Numbered from the stretch's first letter, positions 43,132 through 55,080 are shown. The stretch is DNA of 64,000 nt from Holtermannia corniformis (GCA_001599935.1 BCIJ01000030.1:148950-212949), one strand, 5' to 3'. Notes: generated from the letters alone by a model not told the origin. Numbers and translations: made by a program.

Positions 43132-45695
43132 ATGGCAGCATCGACAGATTCGCACTCTGTGCACTCGCAGGACAAGTCGCGCGTCACGGCTTCGGTGGGT
43201 AGAAGCAACTGAGGGGAAAGGGGGTGTTGACTGAAGATCTCAGCCGTCCCCTACCATTGTCAACCCCATCACGGCCAATCCCGCTAGTACGGTTCTGGCT
43301 CCAGATGGCGCCAAGGTTGCTACAGAGAAGGCCAAGCGGGTGGAGGAGAAGCCCGCGGTGGAATTGTCAAAATTCCAATTCGTATCGGTACGTCGATCGG
43401 CGAAATTGAAGTCGACTGACAAGCCATATAGCTTTTCGCAGCTCTGATGCTCAGCGTCTTTCTCTACGCTCTCGATCAGCTCATCCTGGCCACGGCAATT
43501 CCCAAGATCATCAGCCAGTTCAACGCCCTGAATGAAGTTGCCTGGATAACAAATGGATTCTTCATCACGCTAGGCGGCTTTACGTTGGCGTTTGCCCAGT
43601 ACCTCGATCTCTTCGCGTCCAAATGGGTGAGGTTGTACGTGCGTGGTCCGATCATCACTGACAACGTCAAGGTCATCCTCTTCGCTATCTTCATCTTCGA
43701 GGCTGGTTCGGCCGTGTGCGGTGCTAGCCCTACCGTGGAAGTTTTGATATTAGGTACGTTAGAGAACCGAGCACACTCAACTGGGCGATTGACACTGCGA
43801 CAAGGTCGTGCTATTGCGGGAGTTGGCGCTGCCGGTATCTTCACCAGCGCATTCCAGATCATTTCAGAGATCACTACCTTGCAAGAGCGCTCCAAATTGA
43901 TGGGAGCGTTTGGCATGACATTTGGCGTAGCAAGCGGTATGTGGAGTGGTCGTGGTGCAAGTATCCTCTGACAAGCCTGCAGTATTGGGTCCTTTGGTTG
44001 GCGGCGCACTTACGGACAAGGCTACGTGGCGTTGGTGGTCAGTTGCATTTCTCGCATGATACCCAGTATTGACAGGCTCGCAGTTTCTACATGTTGGTTG
44101 TGGATGGCATTGTCTGAGCTGTCGCTGATATAGCTCTAGCAACCTTCCGATTGGTGGCTTGGCAGCTGCGGCTATCTTATTGTAAGTTGCGCCTTGACGC
44201 ACTGAGCGAACTGAGTTGTATGCAGCGCGCACCAAGCACGACCACCCATGGGTGCCGCTGCGAACGAAGACACACGGCCATTCTGGCTCAAGATAGTCCA
44301 GCTCGATTGGATCGCAACGGGCATCCTGATCGCGCTCACCACGTGCATCTGTCTCGCCTTCCAATACGGTGGCGTGGTGTACCCCTGGGGTAGCGCTCGT
44401 GTCGTCGTCCTTCTCGTCATGATACCAGTGTGCATGGCGCTGCTTATCGGTTGGACCTGGTGGCTCGGTCCCAAGCGCGCTATGGTACCCCTGGCTCTTC
44501 TTGGACGCAGAGGCATCGTTGCGCCGATTGTTGTTTCAGTTGTGAGTCGGACATCTCTGTGTGAGCCCAGCTGATGCAAGCTTAGTTCGGCTGGATGACT
44601 TTCATGGTCCTGATCCAGTGGATCTCAATCGATTACCAAGCTGTCTCCGGCACCTCTGCGACCCGCGCAGGCGTCAACCTCCTGCCCATGATCATTGTAC
44701 AGGTCGTGGGATTCGCAGCCGTGAGTCTTTCGACCGCACAAGTCTTTGCTGATGCTGGTGCCAGGGAGGGGCTATAGTTGGTCGCATTGGTCGCTACAAG
44801 TACGTCATTGTCGCGGGTCCTGCATTGGCTGCTCTTGGCGCGTAAGTTCCGCGGAATCGACGTGATTGTTTGCTGATGTGCACAGTGGTCTTTTCTATCA
44901 CACGGATTTCCGGACACAAGTACCTATGGCAATGGGCGTCGGTGTTTTTGTTGGTCTCGGCGTAGCCGCGTATCTCCGTCAGTCGACGCACAACATGTGT
45001 TGACGATCATGCTGACGTAGCACAGAGAACGTCGGTAGTCATCTAGCACATACTTCACGGCTGACCTCGTCGCAATAGACGATCCTCGCCCTTCAAGTAG
45101 AGTTGCGTACTACTCCACGTATGATCGCCAAAGGCACAGGCATCATGAACGCATGTGGTTTCACTGGTCGTGTCTTTGCTCGTGAGGTTGCACGAAAGGA
45201 CAATTGTTTCCTGCTTATGCTTTGCAGTGGCTGCCTCGGCCTCAATTGTCAACAACAAACTTCCCCACGAGCTTGCTAAACATGCTCCGGGTCTCGCTCC
45301 TGACCTCGTCGCCATCGTTCGCGATCAGACGACTGCCATCCGAACGCTTGTTCCAGAGGGTGCGCTTCGAGACGGTGTGATCCAGGCGTGAGTGGTAGAT
45401 GCGGTACGCTATCATCGACTGACCGGTTACAGCTACCAAGAGGCCATTCGGCCAGCGTATCTCTTTGCAGTCGTCGCCGGTCAGTGCATCCAAAATCATG
45501 ATCGTGCACTGAATCGGCTCACCAGCTCTCTTGGGATTCTTCGCTGCGTTCTTCGTCAAGAATGGCTCGCTCAAGCCTCCCAGAGTGACGCAAGACGTTG
45601 AAGCACAGCCAGCATCAGCCTTTCCTTTGGAAGATCAGTCTGAAGCTGACAAGCGCAGCCAGAAGGAAGGACGGGGTGGCGCGCAAGAGGTGTAG
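43132..45695 (+). CDS. DHA2-family major facilitator exporter
   Basis: The gene starts MAASTDSHSVHSQDKSR and ends KEGRGGAQEV. The spliced product is about 560 residues with the 14-helix DHA2 layout: LMLSVFLYALDQLILATAIP in TM1, then NEVAWITNGFFITLGGFTLA, GRAIAGVGAAGIFTSAFQII, VLGPLVGGALTDKATW with the antiporter glycine/proline motif, and late segments around LVAVATSTSLSR. Fungal DHA2 proteins of this type export drugs, mycotoxins and siderophores by proton antiport; the substrate here cannot be read. At least twelve introns of 38-50 nt interrupt it, one splitting the codon before AHQARPPMGAAANED. It lies beside a serine hydrolase gene and 5 kb from the A-T-R enzyme. Confidence 0.88.
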
Positions 45696-46060
45696 TTAAT
45701 GACGATAGCGGTGAACAATTTTGGACTGGTCTATAAATAGTGTAGTTATTCCATCTATCTTGCGCAAAAGACACCGGCCGTCGGCTATCCGTTGTGTTTC
45801 CGTTTGCAGCCGAACCTGTACAGCGTCAACAAATTCACATTGTCGCTCGTGATGACAGATGCTCGACGAATACCTTCATTTGAGTTGCCTCGGCCCTTCA
45901 TAGGTAACACCGGCGTTGACGGTAAATCCTTAGCGACACGAATTGGTACAAGTAATATATTCCTTGAGTCCTCTACACCAAGTACAGACTGACGTATGGC
46001 GAAGGGCGACCACGGTCTAGGGTACTAGAGGTTGGTCATCACGTCAGTGCTTCTTATACT

Positions 46061-46079
46061 GACCCGAGCGTTGCGGGTC
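46061..46079. repeat. Small hairpin, arms GACCCG / CGGGTC
   Basis: Perfect 6-bp arms are separated by the 7-base loop AGCGTTG. It lies 32 bp from a second hairpin. The role is unknown; it could be part of a structured non-coding transcript or chance. Confidence 0.4.
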
Positions 46080-46111
46080 TTAGATCACGATGGACGCTAC
46101 ATTGAGTGCGG

Positions 46112-46132
46112 CAGGCAGGTCTGATCTGCCTG
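46112..46132. repeat. Small hairpin, arms CAGGCAG / CTGCCTG
   Basis: Perfect 7-bp arms surround the 7-base loop GTCTGAT. Confidence 0.4.
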
Positions 46133-46755
46133 ACACAGCGATGCAACCATCCGATTCAAGTCCATCTCCAGGGCCGCCACGACTCGAGCATTGCGTCCGT
46201 CTGCGAATGCGCGGCGCATCTAACCGTTGCCCCTCACTGCGCTAGTCTGCCAGCAACTCATGTATTGCATCCTTATGGCCACTGCCTCGACGAGCGAGTG
46301 GCCAGGACACTCATTGGTGGAATAGGCCCGAGCAAGGGTCTGCACGGACGCACGTGAATCGCGGGACTGCCATGCGGGCAGCTGGGCGCAGTACTGCGAG
46401 CGCAGCGCGTTGCGTATAATGTAAAGAAGGACAGGCAGTACTTGGGGACGGACAGTCGACCATCAACCAGCAGCTGCGGTCCAGTCTGTGACCGCTGAGC
46501 ACTGCGTAGTCCGCATTCACCAACGACATGAACACGCACTTACTTAAGATCAACCGATACACCGCCCACGGCAAGTGTGAGCACCTCATATCCACAGTCT
46601 ATGAGTTCCGCTGAAGCGATAACATCCCCCAACAACCGGCATGCACGTTGACGCTATGCGACATGGAATCGTGGCTGCCATAGATACGAAACCGTAAGGC
46701 ACATGTGCGACACCTCATCGACACGTAGGCTTGGATTGGTGATACATATACATCG

Positions 46756-46772
46756 CTGCCGCGCAGCGGCAG
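46756..46772. repeat. Small hairpin, arms CTGCCGC / GCGGCAG
   Basis: Perfect 7-bp arms flank a 3-base loop GCA in the same gene-free gap. Confidence 0.4.
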
Positions 46773-47227
46773 TCTTCACTCTACAATAGCGCCGTATCGC
46801 CGCTGCTGACCCCTTGGTGCTCGATCTCGTTCGACAAGACCGAACCTGCCTGTCGTGTTGAAACTAACGCCTGGCAACAGCGGTCTCCAGCCGTGAACGT
46901 TCGCGTCGGCGTGAGGAGGACTTTTGACGTGTTTGTGTGATTGGCACACGTGCCTGGGTGGTTTGACGTATACAGGTCCTGAGTTGTAGGATGAGACGCT
47001 TGGCGATGCATGAGCGTCAAATCACCATGACTGTTTAAGGAAGCAGTCCGCGGTATAAGTCTCATTCGACGCCCATACGCGCGGTCGAGATCATGATATG
47101 TCCAAAAAGCCAAAGGGCCGCGATAAAGCATCCATACACAAGGCGCGCTTCGCATTTGCGTCCCACCAGAATACAAGAATCAATCCAACCGCAGCTACCC
47201 GCCAATCAGCTTGCTTTGCGTCGCTCA

Positions 47228-49717
47228 TCACGCAATGTAACGGAAGCGCAGGTTGTGCTTGTCCCCAATATCGTCGTACACGCGGATGCTCGGGTCCGCC
47301 GCCTGGTTACCCTCTGCAAACATCTTGTCGCGCTTCTTGTTGCGCGATACGAAGATGACGCGTAAAGCAAGAATGACGAGGATCTGCAAGACGTGAGCAA
47401 ACGTAGACAACGAAACGACCCACCTCCACGCCTCGACTGCACATGCAGCCGATGATACCTGTTGAGTAGCCAGGCGCCTCGCTGTCGATGAACAGGCTAT
47501 TTGATTGGTATTAGAGCCTGTCATGATGTCTGTAGGGTGACAACTCACAAAGGACCAATCTGAAATCAGTCAACATGGGCCATCTGCCGTCAACCAGAGC
47601 GCAACTCACAATGTTGCCAACAGCGACGCCTAGAAAGATGGCAGCCGACGCCAGCGCCTTCTTGGACGTCCCTCCAACATTACCGGACACGAGCGAGAGA
47701 GCGAGGACGAACACGGCGTTACTGGACCCGGTGAGGTAGTAGCCGATCAAGCGCGGCGCGATGCCCTTTGTCCAGCGAAGCATGGCAAAGCCGATGACTG
47801 TCAAGACAGTGACGCTAGCCATGAGGAGAGTCTAGCGATCGTTAATCAAGGGACAACGAGTTCATAGGCTTCGTCGACTCACTCTGACGTTCAGATGGTG
47901 CGTCTTGTGATTGATGTAGATCGATAGAAGGATCACTGGTTGGTTCGTCATCAGTAACAGTGACGCCCAGTCGAGCCGCACTGACTGATCATGATGAACG
48001 TGCCGTAAGGAATCTGCAACAAGGTTGTGTTCAAGCTGTTGAACCCGAAACCTTTAACCACTACAAGGCATTAGCTGCGGTTTTCTTTGTATTGGGGGAT
48101 CACTCCCCGATCGTGCCAAAATTACTAGTGCCCCCTGCGCGTTCCGTTAGTCCTGAGGAACGTCTTTGAGTCTATACTTTCCATTTGGCAGATTAGCTGA
48201 GCACCTGGTCAAATGTTAGCGAAACTGCCGCTCTGAGTGCTGCCAACTGACCCAAGCAGGAAGAGCAACGGTGTCACAGGATCCAGTAGTGCCTCGCGGA
48301 CTTGATTCCACTTGAGCTTGCGCTTATCGACGCCCCCGCCGTCGTTGCGCTTGCGGCTGACACAAACCACCGCTTCGCGACGTGTGAGCCATCGAGTGCT
48401 GTACGGCGCGTCCGGGATGAAGATAAGCATAAAGATTGACCAGGAGAAGCACAGAGCGCCAACAATGAGGAACTCGTATCGCCAGGAGGCCAGGTGGGTC
48501 GATGGGATGTTGCCAATTGCGTAGCTGTGACTGTCAGCTAAGTGCCACTTTCGAGGGTTGATGGACCCTAGCAATCCACCGAGTGCGATGCCTCCGCCGT
48601 TGGCGCAGTACCAGAAGCCGATAACGGTCGGCTGCTGTTTACGAGCTGCAAGAGTCAGCTGAGCACCCTGAAAGATGTTGACGCACTGTACCATGTGCTA
48701 GTTAGCAACACAAAGCATGGGTCGGCTGCCGCCTCGCTGTGACATATCAGCGCTTGCAAAAAGTTATTCTGAATTTACTCACAATGCTCCACTGAGGACT
48801 CGAAGCACAGCCATGTCGACAAAGTTCTTTGACGCCGCTTGCGCCATGAGAAAGATGCCCCAGAGAGCAATGTTCACCGCCTGGGCTGATCAGTCTCGAC
48901 TTTGTGAGTGCTAACGGCCACTTACGAGGTATTTCGCCAGCGGAAATTGCATCATGAGCGCGTTGGTTGCAACTAGATGCAGGTTTAGAGAACAGCCGTG
49001 ACAGCTACGCATTCACGAACCCGCCCAAGCAACCCAGCTGCGTCAAGTGTAAGCGATGTCATCTGATCATACAGGCAACTAACCCAAAGTAAAACAAGCT
49101 ACGGACGACAGTTAATAATGTCGATCAACGCCTTGCATACCACGAACCTAGAAAGCCAAGACTACAAGGTGTATCAGCTTGATCGAAAGGAGGCGCTGAT
49201 GACCTACGTATTGACTACCACTGAGATGCAAGTCGCCCTTGATACCGTAGATCTACGACTGGTCAGCTCCTTCTTCGACTGCGCTTCGCAAAGTTTACGC
49301 ACGGCAGCGTAGGATAGAGTTGTTTTGTCCTGATCCACTTAGCGAACTCTCGTCGCGACACTTCTTACTTACAATGTAGTAGAACGCATAGCACACACAC
49401 AATGCCGGGATGATCAATCGGTTGAGCTTCTTCTCGACCTTCTTGACCTCGACAGGGTCAAGCTCTTCCTCGTTCAGTTCTGCCACTTCGCGCATGAACT
49501 CGACCGACGGGTTGCGCTTCAACATGCGGCGCCAGCCCGTGCGCGGCTTGTCGTCGCCATCTGCCGTGTACTCGGCCGCAGCATTGGGACGTTCGTCGTT
49601 GATCGACTCGACGTGGTCAATGTGCTCAAACTCGCCCTTTTCGTCATTCTTCTCCAGCGCCGAGATGTCGACAAACGCCGGGACTTCGTTGTTGCGGATG
49701 GTAGTGGGCGACGGCAT
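47228..49717 (-). CDS. Dal5-type organic-anion permease (allantoate permease family)
   Basis: The gene starts MPSPTTIRNNEVPAFV. After about 90 charged residues the Dal5-family entry to TM1 appears: KVEKKLNRLIIPALCVCYAF then YYI-DKTTLSYAA. Later segments include IYGIKGDLHLSGSQY, LGCLGGFVNA, YEFLIVGALCFSWSIFMLI and FGMLRWTKGIAP-like regions. The C-terminus NLRFRYIA is the typical family end. Relatives take up allantoate, nicotinate, pantothenate, biotin precursors and other carboxylates with protons. The 5' third is cut into very small exons; DKTTLSYAA is encoded by a 27-nt exon at 49303-49329, and the next exons are about 45, 14 and 17 nt. The gene is divergent from the A-T-R enzyme with 629 bp between starts. 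Substrate is unknown. Confidence 0.85.
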
Positions 49718-50346
49718 TGTGTCACTGCCTGTGTGTTTGCAATCATCGGAGACTAGTCTTTATACCAGTTCCCTCCCGGGCCGCAGCTTTCCACAGGAAC
49801 CCTGAAGGGGCCGCCCGGCCCCCGCGGTATGCCAACGTACCCCGCGTAGGTCTGTCGATCGCGATACACGAGAATAGAGTACTTGCGGGCCGCCAAGAGG
49901 TCAGCTGGCGTGTTGCTTGAGATAGCGCGATTTGGGTGGATTTGGAAGGTAGATGTGGGTCAAATGTGGATCGATCCACATGACAGTGGCAGGTGGCGAG
50001 TTGTGTGCGCTATCGCGACTCCCTCGAGCAATGTTGATGTCCTGGATTCTACCCCTCGACAAGAAGATCTTCGAGTTTGCGCTCCCCGGAGATGCTGAAC
50101 ACCCTCGAGGCGAATCTGCACCGTCGCCGAGTCGACATCCTCGAGCACCGTAGTTTCCCCGTGATTGATCGAAGGTCACATGCCGAGAGCGGTTGCCGGG
50201 CCGCCGGGTGGATGACGGCGCCCACTTGCTGTTGCCCACCTGGTGCGATCCTCGACCTGCAGGGAGGGCCCGCCGGCAACGGTCGGCTCGCGCGAGACTA
50301 GACGCACCAAGTTAAGTACGGCAGGCGACCTGCTTGACAATCAACC
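49718..50346. promoter_or_regulatory. Divergent promoter between Dal5-type permease and A-T-R enzyme
   Basis: This 629-bp region contains an 18-bp perfect palindrome at 49964-49981. An inverted pair GTTGCCGG (near 50191) / CCGGCAAC (near 50273) also flanks the segment nearest the A-T-R start. No gene is seen inside. A shared control region for transporter and enzyme is plausible. Confidence 0.55.
49964..49981. promoter_or_regulatory. 18-bp perfect palindrome ATGTGGATCGATCCACAT
   Basis: The sequence equals its own reverse complement over 18 bases. It lies 247 bp upstream of the permease ATG and 365 bp upstream of the A-T-R ATG. Palindromes of this size between divergent genes often bind dimeric regulators; no specific factor is recognised. 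Confidence 0.5.
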
Positions 50347-53300
50347 ATGCCTGCGCCAACATACTTTGCCCGCTCCTTGACCGAGCTCATCGACCTCCGA
50401 GCCAGTGCGTCGCCCTGCATTCGTCGATTTTTGCTAACAGCGCAGAGCTACAACCGGATGAACCCGCGGTCCACACCGGTGCAGCCGAGTTTGGAGATGA
50501 GCTGCAGACTCTGACGTGAGTTCTCGGTTGCGCTCGAAGACAAACTGACTGTATAGCTACTCGGACATCCGCCGAGCTGTCAACCGGCTAGCAGCATATT
50601 ACGCTCCGCTGCTTGGTGCACCCACATCGCGCACAGCGCCTCCTCCCGCCGAGCGCATTGTTGCGGTACTCGTGTCTACAGCGATCGACGAGTCGTTGCT
50701 GGAGATTGCCCTCGCTAGACTCGGCCTCACAGCCTTGCTGCTTTCGACCAACAACTCGGCCACCGCAGTCGGCCACCTGAGTCGGCAAACGTCCTCTTCG
50801 CACTTGATTTATGACGCCAAGCACGCGGCCACCGCTCTCGAGGCGATCGATATCCTGGCTACGGGCAAGGATGGCAAGGAGCCCATCACCGTCGGCGGGG
50901 TTCAGGACAAGCGATTCCCACTTTGGGGTGAAGGCGGAGTTGACGGCGCCAAATGGGACGGACCATACGTCGAGCCGGTGGTACCATACGAGCAAGAAGG
51001 CCGGCGCCAGGGTGTGATCCTACACTCGTCTGGGTCCACGGGTGTGCCGAAGGCGGTCTACGTGACTCACTACGGGTTGGTGAGTACCCATCATCGAATC
51101 TAGCTCGCGCTGACGTTGGCAGATTGCCAACGTAAGTTTGCAGTTCTCTCATCCACACTCACACAAGTAGCTGGCTTCTGCTCTGCCTCTTGCCGGCTTC
51201 AGTGCCCTTCCGGTAGGTCGAAAGTTGCCGCGCCGAGCCTAACTGATCCACCAGCTCTTTCACGGGTTTGGCCACTTTAGCATGTTAGCAACCTGCAGGC
51301 TCACGAGCTTTACTTACCAAAGCAGTTTTCGATGCATCTACCACGGAAAGCCATTCACCCTCATCCCTCCGCACCTCCCATTGACGTCGGCGAATATTGT
51401 GCGGACGATCCGCAGCTCGCCGAGCCCGCCGAGGCAGCACTTTGCTGTGCCCTATGTATTGAAGGTTGGTGCATGCCCCTCGAGGGCTTGGCTGATTCGT
51501 GAAGCTCCTGGAAGAAACCGAGGAGGGTACGCGAGCACTGGCCGAGTTCGAGGCAGTGTCGTTCGCTGGTGCCGCTGTTCCTGTGAGTTTTGCGTGCGAA
51601 GTTGCGCGGCGCTGACAGCCCAGGATGACCTCGGCGACCGACTTGTGGCAGCTGGCGTTCCCCTCATTTCAACATATGGCACGACCGAGACTGGCGGTTT
51701 GTTGCACAGCCGACGGAACATGGCGACAGACAAGGCTTGGAACTGGCTGCGTGCCGAGGGCCCTGTCGTTGATTACCTCGAATGGGAAGAGCGCGGTGAC
51801 GACACGTACGAGCTTGTCGTCAAGGACGGGTGGCCAGCAAAGATCGTCTCGAACCGGCCAGACAACTCGTACGCCACCAAGGACTTGTTCCTCCGACACC
51901 CGGATCACCCCAACTGGTACAAGTACCAGGGTCGTCTAGACGATATCTTGACGCAGGTCCTGGGGGAAAAGACTTCTCCTGTCCCACTCGAAGGCGCTAT
52001 TGTGAGTTGCGTGCTATCTCATGAGCACTGCTGACGGGCGCAGCGCGGCAACTCGCCATTGATCGAGGAAGCGATCGTCTTTGGCGACGCTCGCCCGCAA
52101 GTCGGCGTCTTGATCTTGCCCTCTGAAACAGCCGGCGACTTGTGGAAAGACCGTTCGGCCTACCTCGATGCCATCTGGCCCGTCATCGCAGCCGCCAACG
52201 CCATCTCGCCAACCCACTCACGCATCCTTCCCGAGATGATCGAGATCTTGCCAGCCGGGACCGAGATTCCCCAAGCGACAAAGAAGACGATCCTCCGGCC
52301 GTCGTGCTACAAGAAGTTTGCCAAGATGATCGACGACGTGTATGATCGATTCGAGAATGGTAACGGCGCCGCCAAGGTGTCCATCACGGACAAGCCGGCG
52401 CTTGAGGCGTTCTTGCGCGAGACGATTACGACGGCGCTAGGCGAAAAGGGGGCCAAGGATTTGACGACGACTACGGATCTCTTCGCGTACGGTGTCGACT
52501 CGCTACAGGCCGCGCGAGTCCGCAACGTCATCTCCAAGTCGCTCGAGCTCGGCGGGCGTACGTTGCGGTCCAACATTGTATTTGAGAACCCGTCAATCAG
52601 CCAGCTCGCAGACTACCTGCTTGCGTTGACGTCGGGTGGTTCAGGCGAGAAGACGGAAGAGCAACAGCACAAGGCGATGCTCGATCTCGTTGCCAAGTAT
52701 TCTGCGCAGATCGTCAAGGTTGCGCCTGGGGCAGCGACCGAGGTAACCAACAGCCAGGAGCAAGTGGTGGTAAGTCAATCTTGAGCAAGTCATCTTCGCT
52801 GACACGGCAGGTCCTCACCGGCGCGACTGGTTCGCTCGGCGCCCACATCCTCCAGCAGCTCGTCGCTCTCGACAATGTCTCGCGCGTGATTGCTCTCTCG
52901 CGCGCTCCATCGCACGCCGAATCGCTCAAGCGCGTCCAGAGCTCGCTCGCCACTCGGTTGCTTGAGCTCACCCCGGGCCAAGCAGCCAAAGTGACTTCGC
53001 TCGCTGCAGACGTCAATGCGCCGCTGCTCGGCCTCACGCAAGACGAGTACGATACGGTCCGGACATCCGCGACCACTGTGATCCACAATGGTGAGTGACA
53101 GCCTGGCTGACCGCGCTCCGCTGACGCTGATGAACTTAGCGTGGCCCGTCAACTTTACGCTCGCAACCGAGTCATTCGACGCACACATCGGCGGCGCCGT
53201 CAACCTGCTCAACCTCGCCCTCTTGTCGCCGAGAGCGACCGCACCAGCGTTCTACTTTTCCTCGTCCGTCAGCACGCGCCAAGGTCGACCGGATGCCGTG

Positions 53301-54089
53301 TGCGCCGAAGACTTTGCCGAGTCACCGCAGACGGCCAGTCCGATGGGCTACGGTCGGAGCAAGTGGGTAGTTGAGCGGATTCTGCGTGATGCGCCAGAGA
53401 TTACGCACGGTCGGGCTAGAGTCGGGGTGCTGAGGATCGGACAGCTCGTGGGAGATACCCAGCAGTGAGTTCATCTTGGCATTCTCGAGCGCAGCTGATC
53501 CTATAGGGGCGTCTGGAACGAGACGGAAGCTTGGCCACTCATGTTCCGCTCGGTCAACGAGATTCGAGCACTCCCCAAGCTCAAAGAGGTCAGTCGCGTT
53601 CGCGTCGTGTCGTGAGCCGACTTACACCTACAGACCCTGTCGTGGTTTCCCGTCGATCTCGCCGCGCGCTCCATCGTCGAGATCTCGACGTCTGCCGTCG
53701 CTTCTTCCGAGCCTCGGGTGTTCCACGTGCTAAACGACAACACGAGCGGGACGTGGGACGATATCCTTGCCGGTCTGCGCGCTGGTGGTGTCGAGTTCGA
53801 GGAAGTTGAACGGAGCGAGTGGTTGAGCCGGTTGGAGGCGAGTGAAAAGGACGTGACGCTGAACCCGACATACAAGCTCTTGGTCAGTGCGAGCCCGTGG
53901 TGAATCCGCTGACGAGATTAGTCGTTCTATCAAGGACGGTTCGGCAAACCGGTCGAGCGCGCTCCGATGCAGTTTGCGATCGACAAGACGAGCAAAGTCA
54001 GTCCGACCGTCAAAGCCAGTGGCGCGATCACGCCCGAGCTCGTTGCAAAGTGGGCTCGGAACTGGAAGCGAACCGGTTTCCTTCAGTGA
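50347..54089 (+). CDS. NRPS-like adenylate-forming reductase (A-T-R)
   Basis: About 1,080 residues in three domains. The adenylation domain shows LHSSGSTGVPKAVYVTHYG (A3), ISTYGTTETGGLL (A5), YATKDLFL and YKYQGRLDDILTQVLGEKTS (A7/A8) and the catalytic-lysine region PQATKKTILRP (A10). The carrier domain has DLFAYGVDSLQAARVRN, with serine for phosphopantetheine. The C-terminal NAD(P)-dependent thioester reductase has VLTGATGSLGAHILQQL and the catalytic Tyr-Lys pair in MGYGRSKWVVERIL. Such enzymes activate a carboxylic acid, load it on the carrier and release it as aldehyde or alcohol. The acid is unknown; the aminoadipate reductase Lys2 is larger and differs in its A domain. A 9-nt exon (51123-51131, encoding I-A-N) is implied between two 39-43 nt introns. 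All core motifs look intact. Confidence 0.93.
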
Positions 54090-54192
54090 TCAGCCGGTCG
54101 GTGGTTGTACACGAGTCTGCGTCAATGTATGCGTCACGCCCGCCTGTACTCTGGCTCAGTAGAGTGCATACAACAGCGGCTTACAACACGAT

Positions 54193-55032
54193 TCAGAGAC
54201 CCCGGCGCTCGCCCACGCGATCGAGAAACGCCTGTTTCTCGAGAAAGCCGCCGCCGCCTTGCTTGCGATTGGCCGCGAGCTCGTCTGCGAGCTGGGCAGA
54301 GGTTGTATGCGCCTTCCAGTCCATTTGTGACTGAGATGTCAGCGGACGAGATGAGTCAAGGTTGGACAAACCTTTTCCAGTGTGGTCATTTTCTTGGGTT
54401 TACCGGCTGCAGCCATAGCTTCGAGTGATTGGCGTGGTTTGCGCCGGCCCGGGGGTGCTTTCGGCTTAGTCTGCGGTACGGTAGGTATAGACACAGTAGG
54501 CGCGTCCGTATTGCTCGAGCTTGCTACATTGCCTGTAGCTGCTGCTGGCGTCGACTGCGCAGCAAGGTACGCAATCGCCTCGGGATCGCTAGCTTTGAGA
54601 GTCACCGTCTCGCTAGAGGTTTCAGTATCTTGCCACGCTACGTACGAGCACGCACTATATCGTCTCGCCAGCAAATCGCCTCGCGCGCTTGACCTCGACC
54701 ATCTTCTCCTCCTTGGCCTCCACTTCGGCACCTGTCCGCTGAGCTTCGTCTTCCTGATCGAAATCCTTCAACTGCTCCAGTGCGGCCCGTCTCCGTTCCT
54801 CATTCAGCTCCTTGAGCTCCTCTGCCAACCTGTGCTTTTTGGCGACTCGACTGCCATCCGCGTCGTCCGAGTCGCCGTCTGAGCCTGATCCCGAGCTACT
54901 CGAGCTACTGTGCGACCCGGAGCGAGCCTTGCGCTTCCCGTTGGGTTTCGACTTGGCTACCACGGGTACAAAGTCATCGTCTTCATCGTCCGACTCGTCC
55001 GAGGGGATGATGGCGCTGTGGATCGTGGACAT
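54193..55032 (-). CDS. SWC5: Swc5-like BCNT-domain protein of the SWR1 complex
   Basis: Three exons (55032-54656, 54612-54372, 54330-54193) join in frame to 251 residues. The N-terminus is acidic (PSDESDDEDDDFVPV), then Ser/Gly-rich and basic. The C-terminal 75 residues form the BCNT domain: SLEAMAAAGKPKKMTTLEK, SQMDWKAHT, ADELAANRKQGGGGFLEKQ and AFLDRVGERRG. Yeast Swc5 is needed for SWR1 to exchange H2A for H2A.Z; the animal homologue is CFDP1. The protein is slightly shorter than yeast Swc5 but complete. It is divergent from shugoshin with 193 bp between start codons. Confidence 0.9.
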
Positions 55033-55080
55033 TGCTGCTGGTATTGTCGGATGGCTCTTGCTACTGATCGCTGGAATAGT

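Larger units (their letters stand above)
45696..47227. other. 1.5-kb gene-free gap between two convergent transporter genes
   Basis: This is the longest stretch without a recognisable gene. Short open frames exist on both strands, but their compositions look random. Perfect short inverted repeats occur at 46061-46079 (6-bp arms), 46112-46132 (7-bp arms) and 46756-46772 (7-bp arms). No tRNA-like A and B boxes, no terminal inverted repeats and no transposase remnant were seen. Confidence 0.6.

Noticed and set aside
45849..45989. Possible box C/D snoRNA (GTGATGA with a downstream CTGA)
   Set aside because: The boxes are about 135 nt apart and lack an adjacent terminal stem, which is too weak to call.
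49118..49312. 64-codon forward frame inside the Dal5-type gene
   Set aside because: It is antisense to micro-exons that encode the conserved Dal5 entry sequence on the reverse strand.
50347..54089. Calling the A-T-R enzyme aminoadipate reductase Lys2
   Set aside because: It is about 300 residues shorter than Lys2 and lacks its N-terminal extension; the A-domain motifs read as a generic acid-activating enzyme.
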